64,000 bases of DNA from Ficedula albicollis (taxonomy: Eukaryota > Chordata > Aves > Passeriformes > Muscicapidae): the NCBI RefSeq assembly GCF_000247815.1, contig NC_021677.1, forward strand, positions 7,022,447 through 7,086,446. The letters run 5' to 3'. This document shows positions 10,701 through 24,275 of this stretch, piece by piece. Each line of letters opens with the position of its first letter. The first letter of the stretch is position 1. The notes below the pieces were generated by a model that was given only the letters and a program-made list of their open reading frames with translations, was not told where the DNA came from and did not search any database. The translations under genes were made by a program, and so were the position numbers.

Positions 10701-13700
10701 ATATGTAGACAGCACCAGGCTGGACACCACTATTTTAAAATCTGAATATTTAATTGGCACATAGTTTGATTTAACCAACCATTAGAGGAAAAAGCTTTTT
10801 TCTGTTAACTAGTTAGTCATCATCCTCTTAGTGACATCTATAAATTATGTCTATTAAGCACCAGCAAGCCCCTGACACTGCTTAAAATGCAAGCTCTCAG
10901 AGTCCAAAGAAAACTTTCTTCCTGCTTTGCTCTTGGAATTCTCCTGCTGAAGTGTAGCAACACATGTACTAGAGGGTTGGGACAACGGGCTCTTGGATAA
11001 AGAGCAGCTGTGGTACAAATATGGAACAGCCTGGTGTATCTTTGCAGCATGTGACCGAGGGAATTAATTTTTCCCTTAATGGAGAAGTGTTTTACTTTCT
11101 TTCCACTTAAACTTGGTGACTGAGGGCTGTTTAGTTTGTTTTTCTTATTTTATGTTTTTAATGGATGGTGGCAGCTGAGTGAAATAATTGTGCCTTCAGA
11201 GTGCTTTGGATGTGCCCAAACCAACTGTACATAAATGTTTCTGATTGGTTTTTTATCTGGTTTTCACATGTATCCTCCAACCCATAGGAAGTCATAGTGT
11301 TTCAAATGTGCCAGTGTGATCATAAAAAAGAGGAACAAACCTTGGTTAATTTTTAAAATACATTATTAAGACTGTTTCCTTTTTGACATAGATGGAAATG
11401 GGCAGACGAAAAAATAATTTGGTCCTTAGAGGAGCTCAGTTATTCACACATAAGCAAGTAATAAGCTTTAAAATAAGAATGAAGAGCAGACAAAAATGAA
11501 ACCCCTTAGCTTTCCTGGCTGTGAATAGAACTGGGAAGCATTTTACTTTAGCCTTGACTCTCCATGAAGTGTATACAGGGCTTCTGGTTCCCCAAAATTT
11601 AACAAGTAGCACTTTGAAACTCAGAGCTGATTTTTATGCTTCTTTGGGAGAAGGATATGCAAGGAATTGTTATGATAATGACAGCAACAACCAGACGTAG
11701 CTCTGTGTCCTTTCAGTTCTCCATTTTCAGTTTTAAGTCGTTTTGGCCTAGATGCCATGTATTTTAGGAGAATTTCCTGACATTCCAACCCTGAGGGATT
11801 CTGCCAAAGCTTGTGGGACTGTGCGTGGAGTGAGGAGATATCCACAGGGAGCTTTCTGACTCCTAATAAGCGTGAAAACCAGTGTTTCCCTGAATTCCTA
11901 CTACAAAATCCTCTAAAAATAGCAAATTTGTATGAAGTTAAGCTGCTTAGTGTACATAGCCAGTTCTTGGCCATCTAGAAGCCATCCAGTGGCATCCAGC
12001 CACCTTGGCTGTCCTGTGATTCACATAAAGCCTGGCTCTGGATGGTCTTTACTAGTGCAGAAAGCTGTCCAGCTTCTCTTCAAATAACACAGGAATAATG
12101 CATCTCTTCCATTTCCAGCTCTCAGGTGTTGGGGTTAAGTATTAAAACTGACACCAGGTAAATAAATGCCATTTTTGTGGTGTGGTTGGGCAATTACTAC
12201 AAGACATTCTATTAAAATTAATTTCCCTGAAGCCTGTTGGCTTTTTTTAGTCTCTGGATACTATGGAAACCTGGTTGCTGTATTGGAGCTATATGAAAAG
12301 CGCTGTTTGTGCCTGGTACTTAAGGAGAGAAAATACCATTTCTTTTAATTGCAGGATGTTGCTACAAACCTGCAAAACTGCAGGTGAGGGAAAGCAGATG
12401 AGTTGTTTCAAATGGTGGAGAATGAACTGGCAAACTCCTATTGCTGAGGACAGAACTAAGCTAAAAATCTGGAATGATTCCTTTTTTATTTTCTACCTTT
12501 TTCCTTTTTCTGGGGGAGGTGCAAGCATCTTATGAGCAGGAGAAACACTATCACAGGGAGCTACATGTGTGTGTCATGGTTTCTTCATTTATTTGTAGAC
12601 AGTTATTTTTTCCCTGTTCTGAGACTGCCAGTCAATTTGTGTGATATTGAAATGCTCAGTTCACCTGCTGGTTGTGTTTCATGAACCACAAGTCTGTGCA
12701 CAGGTTAAAAGGAAGATTAGGAACTTCTGATCCTCATAGGCTTCATGAACAGTAACCTTCCCCTCTCTCTCTAGCCTAAAAATTCAAGTTTTCTGAAAAA
12801 ATAGCTTCACTCATGGACCCCTACTACGCAAATATATCTTTGCTATTATCTCCAAATCTGAAAAAGCAAATGAGAACTCTGTAAGTGGACATATACTGCA
12901 TTCATTTAGGGGCTTTTGGTAGGATTTCCTCAGTGTCACCGCCTTTTAACCTTTGCTATGGAATAAGGTTCTAAACTGTTCTCGAGGTTTCAGAAGGGTT
13001 AAATAAATCCCTCCATGTTGGTACACACAGCAGGCTCCCCACTGCTTCTGTGTGGGTGCTAAGAACTGCCAAAACACTTGATTTGAAGATATTCTGAACT
13101 TTTGGGTCTGATCTAGCAGAAGCTCTGCATTCCTTTGATTAATATTCCTTTTATATCCAATCTCTAGCATGTGTCCTCTACAGAAGAGTGGGTTCAGATT
13201 TAATCCATTAATTGGTTTTAAAAAGCAGGAGAAGGCTTCCTTCCCCATTGCTATTCTCCTGCTAAGCTGGCTAGTGGTAAATACATGGGAATATTCAGTG
13301 TTGGAGTTATCCCAATAAACGGAGGCCATCCCACTCAGAGCTGCTGTCCTCCTCTGAAATTACTGTACAACTCTGCAGGACACCAGTGAGGGAGAAGGTG
13401 GCTTTCCAAGGAATCCCTGCCTAGTTTTTTTTCTCTAACTTCAAAGCATTTCCCATGGCTTGTGATTGTGGGGCTCAGCAAATTCATCTAATAAGTAAAT
13501 TGAAATGTACTTTAAATCAATCAGATTAGAAATAACATTTTACATCCTGTTGTGCCACTGATAGGAATCTTCAGAGACTCATGTATACAACAATGAAGGA
13601 TCATAATCCTTTTTCACTACCTCATTTTTTCCTTATGTGTTCTGGCAGCTGTTTGAGGAGCTTGTTTTCCTCATCTTGTAATACAAAGTTTTCACTAGTT

Positions 13701-15010
13701 AGAAAAAACATCATTTCTCCATGTTCAAAATAGGATCTCCTGTGTTGTCTTCATGGCCAAGTGGTGACTCCTCTGTTTTGGGTTCTAGATGTGGCTGGAC
13801 TTGAAGGTCTCTGAGGGCTTTGCTGATCAGAGCACTGGAAATTGTCCTAGCAAATACATGGAAGTTCCTCAAGAATGAGTGTATAGGATGATAGGATAAG
13901 AGTAGGTAGCCAAGTGTTCCTTTATTTGCTGCTGAAGAGAAAATTGGAAAGCACAGAAGTGTATAAAAAGAAGTAATGGAAGAGTTTATTTACAGCCTGC
14001 TATAAAAAAAGCTGGTTCTGGACAAATATCATATGGAAATCTAGAGAGCAGATACCAAAATCTTGTGTTGATTATGCTGTACTTCATTCGAAAAAAATAC
14101 AAGCAGTAAAATCCAAGAATCCTTTTTTATTTCACCGCATCAATCTCCCTGGTATTTTTTATTGCAATTCCTTCTTCCAGAACTGTTCTCCAAACAACTG
14201 CTATTGTTTTTAATGGATTCAACCTGTGGCTTTTCAGCACCAGATAGATTTGTGAGAAGCCGTGGATGTTGCTTACAGGCTTGTGAGTTGTTAACTGCAT
14301 CTGGTGTATTTATTTACACTGGGGATGATTATGGCTCACTTTAACTCCTAAATTAAAGAGGAAATTGTTTTTAAATGACCAGCAAAACATCCATTGTAAT
14401 AATTTTCTAAAGATTTCTTGGGTATTTTATATCTAAGTATGCCTTATTGGCTGTCCCTATTTTGGAGCTGGCTTGTGCAAAAACAGATAGATTTGGAATG
14501 GAATTGAAGATGGGTTTTGTCTGGGAGTAGCTCTTTGGTTCTGATGTGCATTTTTAGAATAGTTTGGAGATATTTAATAGAAATCATGTGCACACCTAAA
14601 AAAACAGTGGTTCTTCAGAGCTGGAAATGATGTGGGCAGCTGTTATCCAAGACTCAAAGACTAGGAATATTTATTTCCAACTCTCCTTTCCTGCAATTTT
14701 TTTCCTGTTTTTTCTCTGTATCCCAAGCAAACCTCTGCAGAAGTGCTGTTCAGAACTTTGGTCTTTTTCTCCTTCCTCATGTTTGAGCCCAAATCTGGGT
14801 GTTTGAACTTGTTCCTGCTTGGTCTCCCCAAGGGATTAATCAAGGTGGTTTTCTCTGGATGAGTCTCGTTCCACATGTAAAGGGGTGAAAACCTAAGGCC
14901 TGAGACCTGGTGTTTCTTTTTGGCAGCTCTGAAGGTAAAGAAACTTGCCCATACCTTGACTGGTAGCAAATAATGCAAAATTGGGCAACTGCTGCCGTTT
15001 TAAGGCTGTG
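10701..15010. other. Intronic stretch without recognised genes or repeats
   Basis: I see nothing assignable. Phrases near 12030 and 13790 faintly resemble CR1 tails but are too short to call. Confidence 0.45.
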
Positions 15011-15017
15011 GTGGCCT

Positions 15018-15297
15018 CTGCCTCTTTTCCCAAGGAACAGGACAAGAGGAGATGGCCTCAAGTTGGACCAGGGGAGACTTAGATTGGATATTAGGCAAAA
15101 TATCTCCCCAGAAAGAAGGGTCTGGAACAGACTGCCCAGAGCAGTGGTGGAGCCACCATTGATGGAGGGATTTAAAAGCCATGTGGAGGTGGCACTTGAG
15201 GACACGGGTCAGTGGTGGCCTTGGTGGTGCTGTGTTAGTGGTTGGACTCAGTGATCTCTGAGGGTTATTCCAACCTAAACCATTCTCTGGTTCTATC
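15018..15297 (+). mobile_element. CR1 LINE 3' end (about 280 bp)
   Basis: It matches the CR1 3' region block by block: a 'GGACAAGAGGAGATGGCCTC' segment, 'TAGATTGGATATTAGG', 'CTGCCCAGAGCAGTGGTGGA', 'GGAGGGATTTAAAAGCC', and finally 'GGTTGGACTCAGTGATCT' with 'TTCCAACCTAAACCATTCT'. Orientation is sense to SHANK2. The open frames crossing it on both strands are CR1 artefacts. No reverse-transcriptase sequence is present. Confidence 0.92.
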
Positions 15298-15299
15298 CT

Positions 15300-18200
15300 T
15301 ACAAAGAATTGGGATAACTTGCAGGATTTTAGGATTCTGTGAGGCAGTTCCAGCTTTCTGCAGTTGCCCTATCCAAGTGCTCCTGTTTCAGGTACTTCAC
15401 TGGAACTGGAAACACAGGATTCAGAACATTCCCATGGTGGATGAATCCCCCAATTTGGTGGATCCTCTCCGAGCTATTCCAATGCTCCTAAAGCAGCTAC
15501 ATTAGATCTTGTAATTCAGGCACTGACTTTTTTCTTGTTCTTCTTCAAGGCAGATTGAAATGAAGGTTAGATTCATTTTGGATAGATTAAGATCTGTTAA
15601 TGTTAATATTAACTGTCACTGGAATAGAAAGATTGTATGGGTAGGTTTTTCCATCTCTGAAGGAGATATGTAGTGCATAAATTCTTGTCTTTAACCTTAA
15701 AAAAGAGGGAAGGGTTTGGAACACAAAAATGGAACTGGTACAATATTTGACACTGTTGTAGAAGTCACCAAGAATACATTTTCCACACAGGAATATTACC
15801 ACCTTCCTGACATTACAGAGGAATTTTTAATGAGTGAAATTCCTTCTTCATTTGCATACTAACCCATATCTAATTACTGGATTACTACTGAAGCTTCAGC
15901 TCGACTCCCTGAATATTAAAAAACATTTGATATTTTAAGTAGTTTTATATTTTCTGTTTTGCTGCTTTTAATGTACAAATGAATGTCATTAATCCAGTTT
16001 ACATATTTCTGAAGACCTTTTGATGTAGTAAAATGTAAAAATTGTTTATTTTTAATTTTTTTTTTAGTGACAATCTTATATGCAAAAATGCTGCTGCCAG
16101 GCAATTATCCACCTGGATAGTTTAAACACAGTTACTAATAATCAGCACAGATCAGTGACATGACAGCAGTTTTTGGGAGATGTGTGACCTGTTCTAAGTA
16201 TTAACTTTCAAATTGGCATGAATGTGCAAATCCATATTTTAGAAAACTCTTAACTCTTATTTATTTGCCTCCATGGGAGAATATCAGGGGTTTGTTGTTT
16301 TTTTTGCTTTTGGTCTTTGTTTTATTGTTTATTTTTGTTGATTTTTTTTTTCCCCAGTCTAATATCTCAATTTTATATTCTGTAGACAAGGAACATTTTT
16401 CCCCGCTTTGGATTTTGGTTTCCAGTCCATAGGAGTCCAAATAAAGAAATGCTGCCTTCAATAAAATATGCCAAGTTTGCACAGCAATTTCTTTATTGTT
16501 CTACAGTAATGTCTTTGGGAGAAGTGTCTCTTTTGAATTATTATTTTAATTAGTTTTGATTCATGTTGATTCCTGTTCTCTCCCGTGCACCCTGAAAACT
16601 CTCTCACCACAAAGTTTACTCTGAAAACTGCCCTGATACAATGACAAACATTAAAAAATCACTTGGTCTCTCGTTGTGGGAAGGTTCCTGTCTGTCTGGC
16701 CCTTCATATACTAAATATAAAATGAGATCTTTAGTCTGCAGACCTGAGAATTTGCTTAATGTGGAGCATGGAGTGATGTGTGCAATCTTAGGCTCAACAA
16801 CCCATTCCCAAAGGATGCTCCTACTCTCTGCAAGTCCTGTCTGCTTCTAGCACAGGAAGAGGTTGATTTTATTTGATGCTTTCAGTATAGATAATCTGTA
16901 TTTACAAGGTTTTGCAAGATCCAGTCTTGCTGCCCTCTGCCTTATCTTTGATAAGTTAAACTTCGAGTGTTTCACTCTAATTTGGAGTAAGATCCTCCAA
17001 GTAGTGGATGAGCTGCTATCAGACAGGCAGAGAGACCAAAAATAGATAAAATATAATCCCAGCATGCTTCTCTTCATTTGTCAATCTTCTTGCTAATGAG
17101 GAAAAATAAATCAGGAAGGAAAACTCTTAAAAATGTAATCCCAAAAGCTGAAAGAGATGGGGAGAAAACAAGAAAATGGGGAAAAAAGTGATTGCAAATC
17201 TTTTTTTTCTATCAGCCTACTGAGACATTTTGATCCAATGGTTTAACAGACTGTTGAGGTGTTTTGTGATGCAGAATAAAGCTTTGAGATATCAACATGA
17301 GGATCAACTTTTTATTTGCAAGTTAACACTATTGCTGAATGGCTCTGTTGGGATTTTAGGATGTATTAGAAGTGGTTGAAGGAAGAAGGTTATACTTAGA
17401 CTTGGAATTACAGAACCTCATTTAAAATGCAATGTTTACTAAACTTACTGTGTAAGGTAGAAAATGCAGAACAACTTATTTCCAGAAGGAATAAAGACCA
17501 AGAGCTATGCAAATCAAAATAAAAGAGTAATTTTTTTTCTTCAATAATTTTGTAAAAATTATTTCTTTTTTAAGGACTTCAGACCACAGCTGGGCACTAA
17601 ACAAGAGCCTCTTGTCCCAGGCTAGGGACACAAATGCTCAGAAGACACTCTGGGCAGGAATGTAAATTGAGCTGGACAAATCCAGTCCATGCGTTTCCAC
17701 ACAAATACCAGTAGGCAGGCAATGGCAGTACATGCTTTGAAAAATTAAACATTTGAAAATTGTCATATTTATGGCTTTGTATCAAGGCACTGAATCACTC
17801 TAAGATTATCAACAGTAAAATATGGGAGTTAGGCTGGTAACATATTGTTTATATGTGGAAAAAAGCATAAATCCAGCACTTTCTAATATCTGGAAAACTG
17901 GCCAATCATTTAAAAATTAGTTTGGTTACCTAAATTCCTCACTTTTAGAGGAATTCTTAAAAAGGTGAAACCATTGATTGTATTTGTAGCATTCTCATTG
18001 CTCCATGCTACAGGCTTCATGTCTTGTCATCCTGATGTTAGTGCCAGATGTCCCCTCAAATTCTTCTGTCAGGGACTGGAGATAACCCTGTGGTTCAAGC
18101 AGAGATGACCAAATTGTGCAGGTCATTTCAATTCCAAAATAAACTGCAGAACCCAGTAACACTGAGAGAGCTGGAGCGGAGCAATGCGAGTCCAGCTCCC

Positions 18201-19100
18201 TGAAGTGCTGTCGTGTTTTCCAGGCATTCCTGGGGCCGTGTGGTCCGGAGATCTCCCTTTTCTCTGAGCATTCCTCATGGCAGTGGTAGCCTGAGCTGGA
18301 TGTAGCTGCCTCAGCCACCATATGTACCCATCTCTTCAGGCTGTTCATGTTTTGTGGCAGCTTTGGCAGCTTGACAGGATTCTTCTGAGTAATGCAAGTG
18401 GTGGGGAATGATAATAATAATGCTGTTAACCCTTTGATGTCTCAGCCAACCAGGAGGGGAGTTTGGGGAATCAGAGCCTGCCCTGCCCCCCCTTTTCCTG
18501 TGCCACTCCAAAAATGCACCAATGAGTACATGTTAGGAAGCCTAAATAGAGACAGGGATATGAATAAGCTTTCTAAGGAGGTGAGAGTATAAAAAAGGAA
18601 GATGATATGATTCTCCCTCTGACAATTTTCTCCATCAGTTCGAAGAATATAGAGTGATGCGTTATTTTCCCTTGTTCCCCTTCATTCCCAAGGTCAGATA
18701 AGAATGGCAACCATGGTGGTTAATGCTGACAACCTTTCTCCATCCTTGTCTGGCTTCTACAAGGGAGAGATTTGCAGTGGCTATATAATACAACACTGTG
18801 AGCTTTTTTCCTTGGCTGAGGCAAAATCTTCCTAACTTCTGCATGGGGTGATTTCCAGAGAACACTAATCCTGCACCGAGAGCTGGGGACAGTTATGAGT
18901 TATGGTAACATTATTAAAATATTGACAGCACATCAATGCCATAGGGATCCGACAACTGTGTTTTGATAAAGGCAGAGCAGGGGAAGGATGAATAAACAGT
19001 TCTAAAGTGAGGAAATGAACAAGAAAGGAGAAGCACATGGGATTGAATTTCCAGGGAAATTAACAGAAGACGACACATATTGATTATGAGAATTTCATCA
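15300..19100. other. Intronic stretch with a T-rich low-complexity patch
   Basis: About 16290-16355 is T/G-rich low-complexity sequence. Otherwise I see no recognised repeat or exon. Open frames on both strands are short and of random composition. Confidence 0.45.
16290..16356 (+). repeat. T-rich low-complexity tract
   Basis: Multiple T runs with interspersed G, ending TTTTCCCC. No flanking retroposon body was identified. Confidence 0.75.
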
Positions 19101-19103
19101 GGT

Positions 19104-19208
19104 TCCTGGTCTAGTGGAAGGAAGTGTGTCCCTCCTGGCAGGGGAGTTGGAACTAAATGACCTTTAAGAGCCCTTCCAACCCAATCATTCTATGATTCCA
19201 TGATTCTT
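19104..19208 (+). mobile_element. CR1 LINE 3' tail fragment
   Basis: It contains 'CTGGTCTAGTGGAAGG', 'GGCAGGGGAGTTGGAACTA', 'CCCTTCCAACCCAATCATTC' and then 'TATGATTCCATGATTCT'. That is the canonical CR1 3' terminus with its 8-bp terminal microsatellite. Confidence 0.9.
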
Positions 19209-20731
19209 TGAGATCTCTACATAGACAAAGTTGCCCAGACAACTTTGTCCAGTATCCTTTGTCTGGAAGAGGCAGATTTTTTGCTGGGAAATGCAGATTT
19301 TAGGCTGAGCTGCTGCTAACTGTGCTCAGTGTGGGAAAGGAAGGTGCCTGCTGTTGCTGTGCTGCCACCTGCCATGGCCTGTTGAGGATGGGCCCCCCAG
19401 CCCTTCACGTCCTCAGGCTGGTTAATGAGCTTCCCTGGGCTTCCTGCCTGGCAGCAAACAATGCCACTTCACCAGCTCTCGAGTCACCGCTAATTGAAGC
19501 AGCACAATTATCCAATCCTTGGCCTCATTCCATATCCAAATAAAACAGCTGTGTTATAATGTTACGATCAAATTCTTTCTGTTACATGACCTAATAAATT
19601 AACGGTTGGGAATGGTGCATTTGCAACTCAGTTTGTCACTAAAATATCCTAATTCCATCAATGGTCTTTCGGATAAATTTCACTGAGTTTACTTGGTCTG
19701 AAAAGAAGTTTGGCTGCTCCAAGTCACCCATGAGGACTGAGTTGGTGGTCTCTGGGATACAGAAAAGTAGCAGAAAAAAATAGACAATAATGAAATATTT
19801 CTGCAAAGAATTGGCTTCACAGTGAAGTGCTGCCTCATCAGTTTAGTGAGAGACACAGGTCAGCTCCTGAGAGCTCTCAAAATTGTCCTGGTATCCAAGG
19901 AGCTGTCGGTATAAACTTTATGTGGATTGATGGCTCTGCAGAAAGCCTGACCCAGCATGTGCCAGGATAACCCTTGCTACAACAAGCTCAAGGGTGAAAA
20001 ATTAAACAATTGCAGAGCAATACCTGGTTTGCAAAATTAAAACATTCTCCTAAATTAGGCTAAATAGGATTTCTCTTTGGCTCTCCAAGTATTTTTATTT
20101 GCTCTGAGACTGGAAATTTAGCATCCTTTAACACAGATTGGCCTGCCTTAGAAACCCTTTAAAACAAAAGATATCAGAATATATTTTTCTTTCCTTCCTT
20201 ATTTTTTGTCTATTAGGAGTGCAGCCACCAAAAAAGTGGTGTTAAATGGCTTCTAAACAGTGTCACAAAGAATCAGGAAGCCTTACTTTAAAACTGGAAA
20301 TATGAACAAGGGAGAAAAGGCTTTAAACCCTGCAGAGTTAAAACTCCGATGTATGGCTTACCAAAATAGATTTCAGGGAAGAAGTAGCCAAAGGCACAAA
20401 AATCTGATGATAGATGTTTTTCTTTCAAATGTGCCAGAAACAGGGAGGTCTGCCAGAGGTCAGCAGACCTGAAGGATGATGGACCTTTAAAAGGCAGCAG
20501 AAAGAGAATGTTATTGATGGAAACCTCAGAGAGTTCTTAGTCCTAGTCCAACTATGGAGGCATTTGGGATACAGCTGCTTCCTCGGGATACTTAGAGTAA
20601 CAACCTGAGAACTGAGTTAGGAATGTTCCCACAGCTGGAGAGCTGGTGCTAGTGTCAGAACGATTAGAATTGCTAGAAAGGGGATTGAAAAACCCCAGCA
20701 GCCTTCAGGAGCCAAAATTTAGCATTTCATG

Positions 20732-20813
20732 ATATGGTTCAGGGGCATGGCTGTGTTCAGTCAAAGGCTGGACTTGATGATCTTGGAGGTCTTTTCCAAC
20801 CTTAGTGATTCCA
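20732..20813 (+). mobile_element. CR1 LINE 3' tail fragment
   Basis: The segment 'GGCTGGACTTGATGATCTTG' followed by 'GGTCTTTTCCAACCTTAGTG' and 'ATTCC' is a CR1 terminus, 5'-truncated to about 80 bp. Confidence 0.85.
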
Positions 20814-22731
20814 AAATAAAAAGTCATATTTTGGAAGGAATTGGTGGTTGTATGAATAACTGCCTTGGCAGTATCAGCTTTCATTTGGACATTAGGAAAG
20901 ATATGCTTGAAAACCAGCTTATTGTTTTGTAAGAGAAAATGACCTCCTGGGGTAAGAAATAAAGGGTAGAGATAAACGAGTTGATTTCAAAATACGGAGA
21001 AAAGGAGCATAGTTTTTGAGAGCTGTGCTTTGTGAGCTGTCCTGTTACATTTTTACAACAATGATTAGGTATAGGATCTTAGACATAATTCAAAACCAGA
21101 AAAGTATTTGGAGCTTAGCTAAAAGAGCAGTAGATGCCAATGTTGGGTATGTCAAAGGAAGTGTACCTGGGGAGGAATCCCCCTGGGCACCAGGACGTTC
21201 TGGGGCTGACCAGCTGGAAAGCAGCTTTGCAGTAGATTCAGGGATCGTGGTGTTTCTGCTTTCTGTTCATTAAATGCATTTGTGCCTCTGTTTCATGGTT
21301 GGCTTAAAACACATGCATACAAAGTGCAAAAGATGTCAGAAATATGAGTGAGGATAAGCTGCTGAGGGACAGACAGAGTGGCAGTAAATTAAATTCTTTG
21401 TGTTTTGTGTCAGGTAGCTCTGACACATAGTATAGATTCATATGCATAAGAGGGAAATGTATTTCATATATCCTAATACTGAACAAGAACAAAATGCAGC
21501 TACTAATTTGTAAAATGTGTATTTTATTTATTGAGCAAGTGTATTAAGCATTTCCCTCATCCTGTATAATGACAATCTCCATATTTTTTCGGGCAACTAG
21601 AAAAATACTGTGAGCAAAATTCAACACCAGGAAATGATCACTGCAGTTTCAGAAGGTTTAATTTGGTATTAAACAGGGATCACAAATGTACCAGTGAGGA
21701 CAGACACCTTCCTAAGTCATTCCCTCCTAAATACCTAAATCTCTGCATCTTCAAGAGCAACAAGAGAGCTCTGAGCAGTCAGCAAGTACAAGATCCCCCT
21801 TGACAGAGTATCACCAATCTGTGCCCGTGGTGCTGTTTTACAGCTCCAGTTGACTTGTAACACAGCAACTGTCTCCAAGCAACTGTGAGAAATACCAGGA
21901 TGTCCAACTGGGATACAGAACCTGGCAGGGACAGGCATGGTCAGGCAGCTCTGCACCCCTTCCCACCCAGCCTCGGCTCCTGCCTCCCGCTGGAAAAGGC
22001 TCCAGCTGCCTTGGAGGTGGCCCCTGCCAGCAGGAAGCAGCTATCCCTGCGGGTGGGAGATGGGATTGGGTCGTCAGCTGCCCATGTCAGTCATTTTGCC
22101 AAAATAACTTCACAGATTAATCGATTCAGCTCCATTGTCTGTGCCAGTGGGGCTTGGCAAAATGGTATTTTTGCAGCCAACTGACTTCAAACAAGCTCTC
22201 AAAACCAAAATAAGATAGCTGTAGATTTAATCTGATTCACTACAATCAAAATACAACAAAGAGAGAAAATTTATATGTTTAATATAATTTCTCCCTAGCT
22301 GCTTTATCAAATTGCAAAACTAGCAATATATGTAGGAAACGTCTTCTTTTAAAAGGTAATAATGTACATTTGCAGTCCTTGTCCTTCTGAGAAAGCTCAT
22401 CATTTTGCTATTTGCTGTATTATGTTTCATTTAGGACCCATTCCAACCATTTAAAAGCTGCAGGAATGTAGCAATCCACTTCCCCCAGTTTAATTCCAGC
22501 AGAATATTTGGAACCCTTTGTGTAAGGAAATTGTAATCTATGAAATACTTGCTACAGAACCTTGTAACGAAAGAGGATTTTTTTCTTTTTATGGTATAAT
22601 TTGTGGTATCATTCATGTGACTGTTGATTTGGGGTAATGTAATTTTGAAGAAGTGTTTTGAGATTAAAAGCTTGAGTCTTTTCTTAGGGGGGATGAAGAT
22701 CTGGCAAGAGGGGAAAGGGAAAGGAAAGGAG

Positions 22732-22759
22732 CGGCAAGGCAAGGCAAGGCAAGGCAAGG
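22732..22759 (+). repeat. (GGCAA)n pentanucleotide repeat
   Basis: About five and a half copies of GGCAA preceded by purine-rich GGGAAAGGGAAAGG sequence. Confidence 0.9.
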
Positions 22760-23263
22760 GTGCAAATACTTGCTTTTTGGTTGTTTGTTTGCCATTATTT
22801 CTTTTCCCCAGATCTGAATTGTCAGGCTTGTGGATGATGCTGGGACATGCTATGTAAGGTTTGCCTTGCTTTTCCTCATTTATTCCCTTTTTTCTCTTCC
22901 TAAATTCTAAAAGGTCTACAGTGAATGAATTTTGTTAGTGACCACACATTAATAGCAGATGACTTTACTCCCATTTTACAGACACTTTCTGTACAGTCAT
23001 TCATCAGTACTATACAAACCAGAGGTACTGCTTTAGTGATCTGAATAACTCAACCCAGCAAACTTGCTGAAACATGTTTATATCACAGATTTCATTGCCT
23101 TCTCCAGCTGGAATTTTTTAAAAGGAAGCAAAAGCTTCTGGGTAGGAGAGTATGGCAGATCATGCTGCAGAAACATCTATGCGCTGACAGCCCTACATAA
23201 GTACTAGCTCCTGTGATTAACCTCTTTCAGACCATAATTAATATTATGATTCAGTACAAATTT

Positions 23264-23306
23264 GTTGTTATTATTATCATCATCATTATCATTATTATTG
23301 TTATGA
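23264..23306. repeat. (ATT/ATC)n trinucleotide-like repeat
   Basis: Interspersed TTA and TCA triplets (TTATTATTATCATCATCATT...) form an imperfect microsatellite. Confidence 0.8.
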
Positions 23307-23392
23307 TGTTTATTTTTTATTGTAATATAAATGGCACGCAGTCAGCATTTGGTGCACACCCAGTACATTGGAACTATCCATGTTTTCAAGAT

Positions 23393-23658
23393 GATCCCAT
23401 TACATTTGAGAGGAAATGGCCTCGACTTATGCCAGGAGAAGTTTAGGCTGGATATTAGGAAAATTTTCTTCATTAAAAAGATGGTCCAGCTATGGTCCAG
23501 GCTGCCCAGGGCAGTGGTAGAGTCCCCATCCGTGGAGGGATTTAAAAGCCATGTGGATGTAGCACTTGGGGACATGGATTTGTGGTGGCCTTGCAGTGCT
23601 GGGGAATTGTTGGACTTGGTGATCTTATTCCAACTTGAGTAGTTCTATAATTCTATGA
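23393..23658 (+). mobile_element. CR1 LINE 3' end (about 265 bp)
   Basis: It is the same block order as the copy at 15018-15297: 'GAGGAAATGGCCTCGACTTA', 'GGCTGGATATTAGGAAAATT', 'GGCTGCCCAGGGCAGTGGTA', 'GGAGGGATTTAAAAGCC', 'TTGGACTTGGTGATCTTATT' and a terminal 'TTCTATAATTCTATGAAT'. A 12-bp repeat of 'ATGGTCCAGCT/GGC' inside is a small private duplication. T-rich and AT-repeat sequence follows directly. Confidence 0.92.
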
Positions 23659-23675
23659 ATACATATATATATTTT

Positions 23676-23693
23676 ATTTTTTTTTTTTTTTTT
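23676..23693 (+). repeat. T-rich homopolymer after CR1
   Basis: A run of about 18 T residues follows the CR1 terminus and a short AT stretch. Confidence 0.8.
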
Positions 23694-23764
23694 ACTTCTG
23701 CTTGACAAAGAGATTTGAAATGCATCCCACCCATTCCATAATTAGATCTCCATCCTGAGAATGT

Positions 23765-23790
23765 ACATATATATATATATATATATATAT
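23765..23790. repeat. (AT)n dinucleotide repeat
   Basis: About thirteen AT units between the T-rich tail of the 23393-23658 CR1 and a GC-richer block (23810-24000). Confidence 0.9.
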
Positions 23791-24025
23791 TCTCTTTCTA
23801 TGAATACAGATGAAGCCCCTCCAGGGCTGGCACTGCAAGGAGCAGCGAGAAGCCTGAACACGCTCCTCTCCTGCCCTGGTGCTTCCTGCAGGGAGAGATG
23901 GAAAACGTGCTGCCAGTGTGGAGCTCTCTGGTCCCCTCCTTCCCTTCTCCTCCTCCTGCTCTGCCCCCGCACTGGCACTGGGAAATAAAGCCGTCACCCA
24001 AGGGATGAGTGTCCCTCGAGTGACA

Positions 24026-24275
24026 GGCTCACAGGGAGCTGGGGTTATTCAGCCTAGAGAGGAGACAGCTCCAGGGAAATGCTGCTGTCGCCTTTTAGTG
24101 CTTAAAGGGAGCTTATGAGAAGGATGGGGACAGATTTTTTTAGTGGGGGAACACTAAAGCAAAAACAGGGTTGGTCAATTCAGGGTAGATGTGAAGCAGA
24201 AAGTTTTTACTGAGAGAGTGGTGAGACCCTGGAATGGACTACCCAGAGAAGCCGTGTCTGCCCCTGGATCCCTGG
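24026..24275 (+). mobile_element. CR1 LINE, 5' part of a copy interrupted by an insertion
   Basis: It carries 'GAGCTGGGGTTATTCAGCCT', 'GAGGAGACAGCTCCAGGGAA', 'CTTAAAGGGAGCTTATGAGA', 'AGGATGGGGACAGATTTTTT' and 'CTGGAATGGACTACCCAGAG', the order expected for the CR1 3' region. It stops at 'GGATCCCTGG'. The expected next CR1 sequence resumes at about 24714, so the two pieces are one CR1 split by about 435 bp. Confidence 0.9.

Noticed and set aside
13780..13830. Possible CR1 tail (GGCTGGACTTGAAGGTCTCT)
   Set aside because: No terminal repeat or linked CR1 block follows.
14973..15254. Open frames of about 90-120 codons on both strands
   Set aside because: They overlap the CR1 3' region, which is non-coding.
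23331..23642. Open frame resembling the one near 15000
   Set aside because: The similarity arises because both lie in CR1 3' copies; this is not a gene family.
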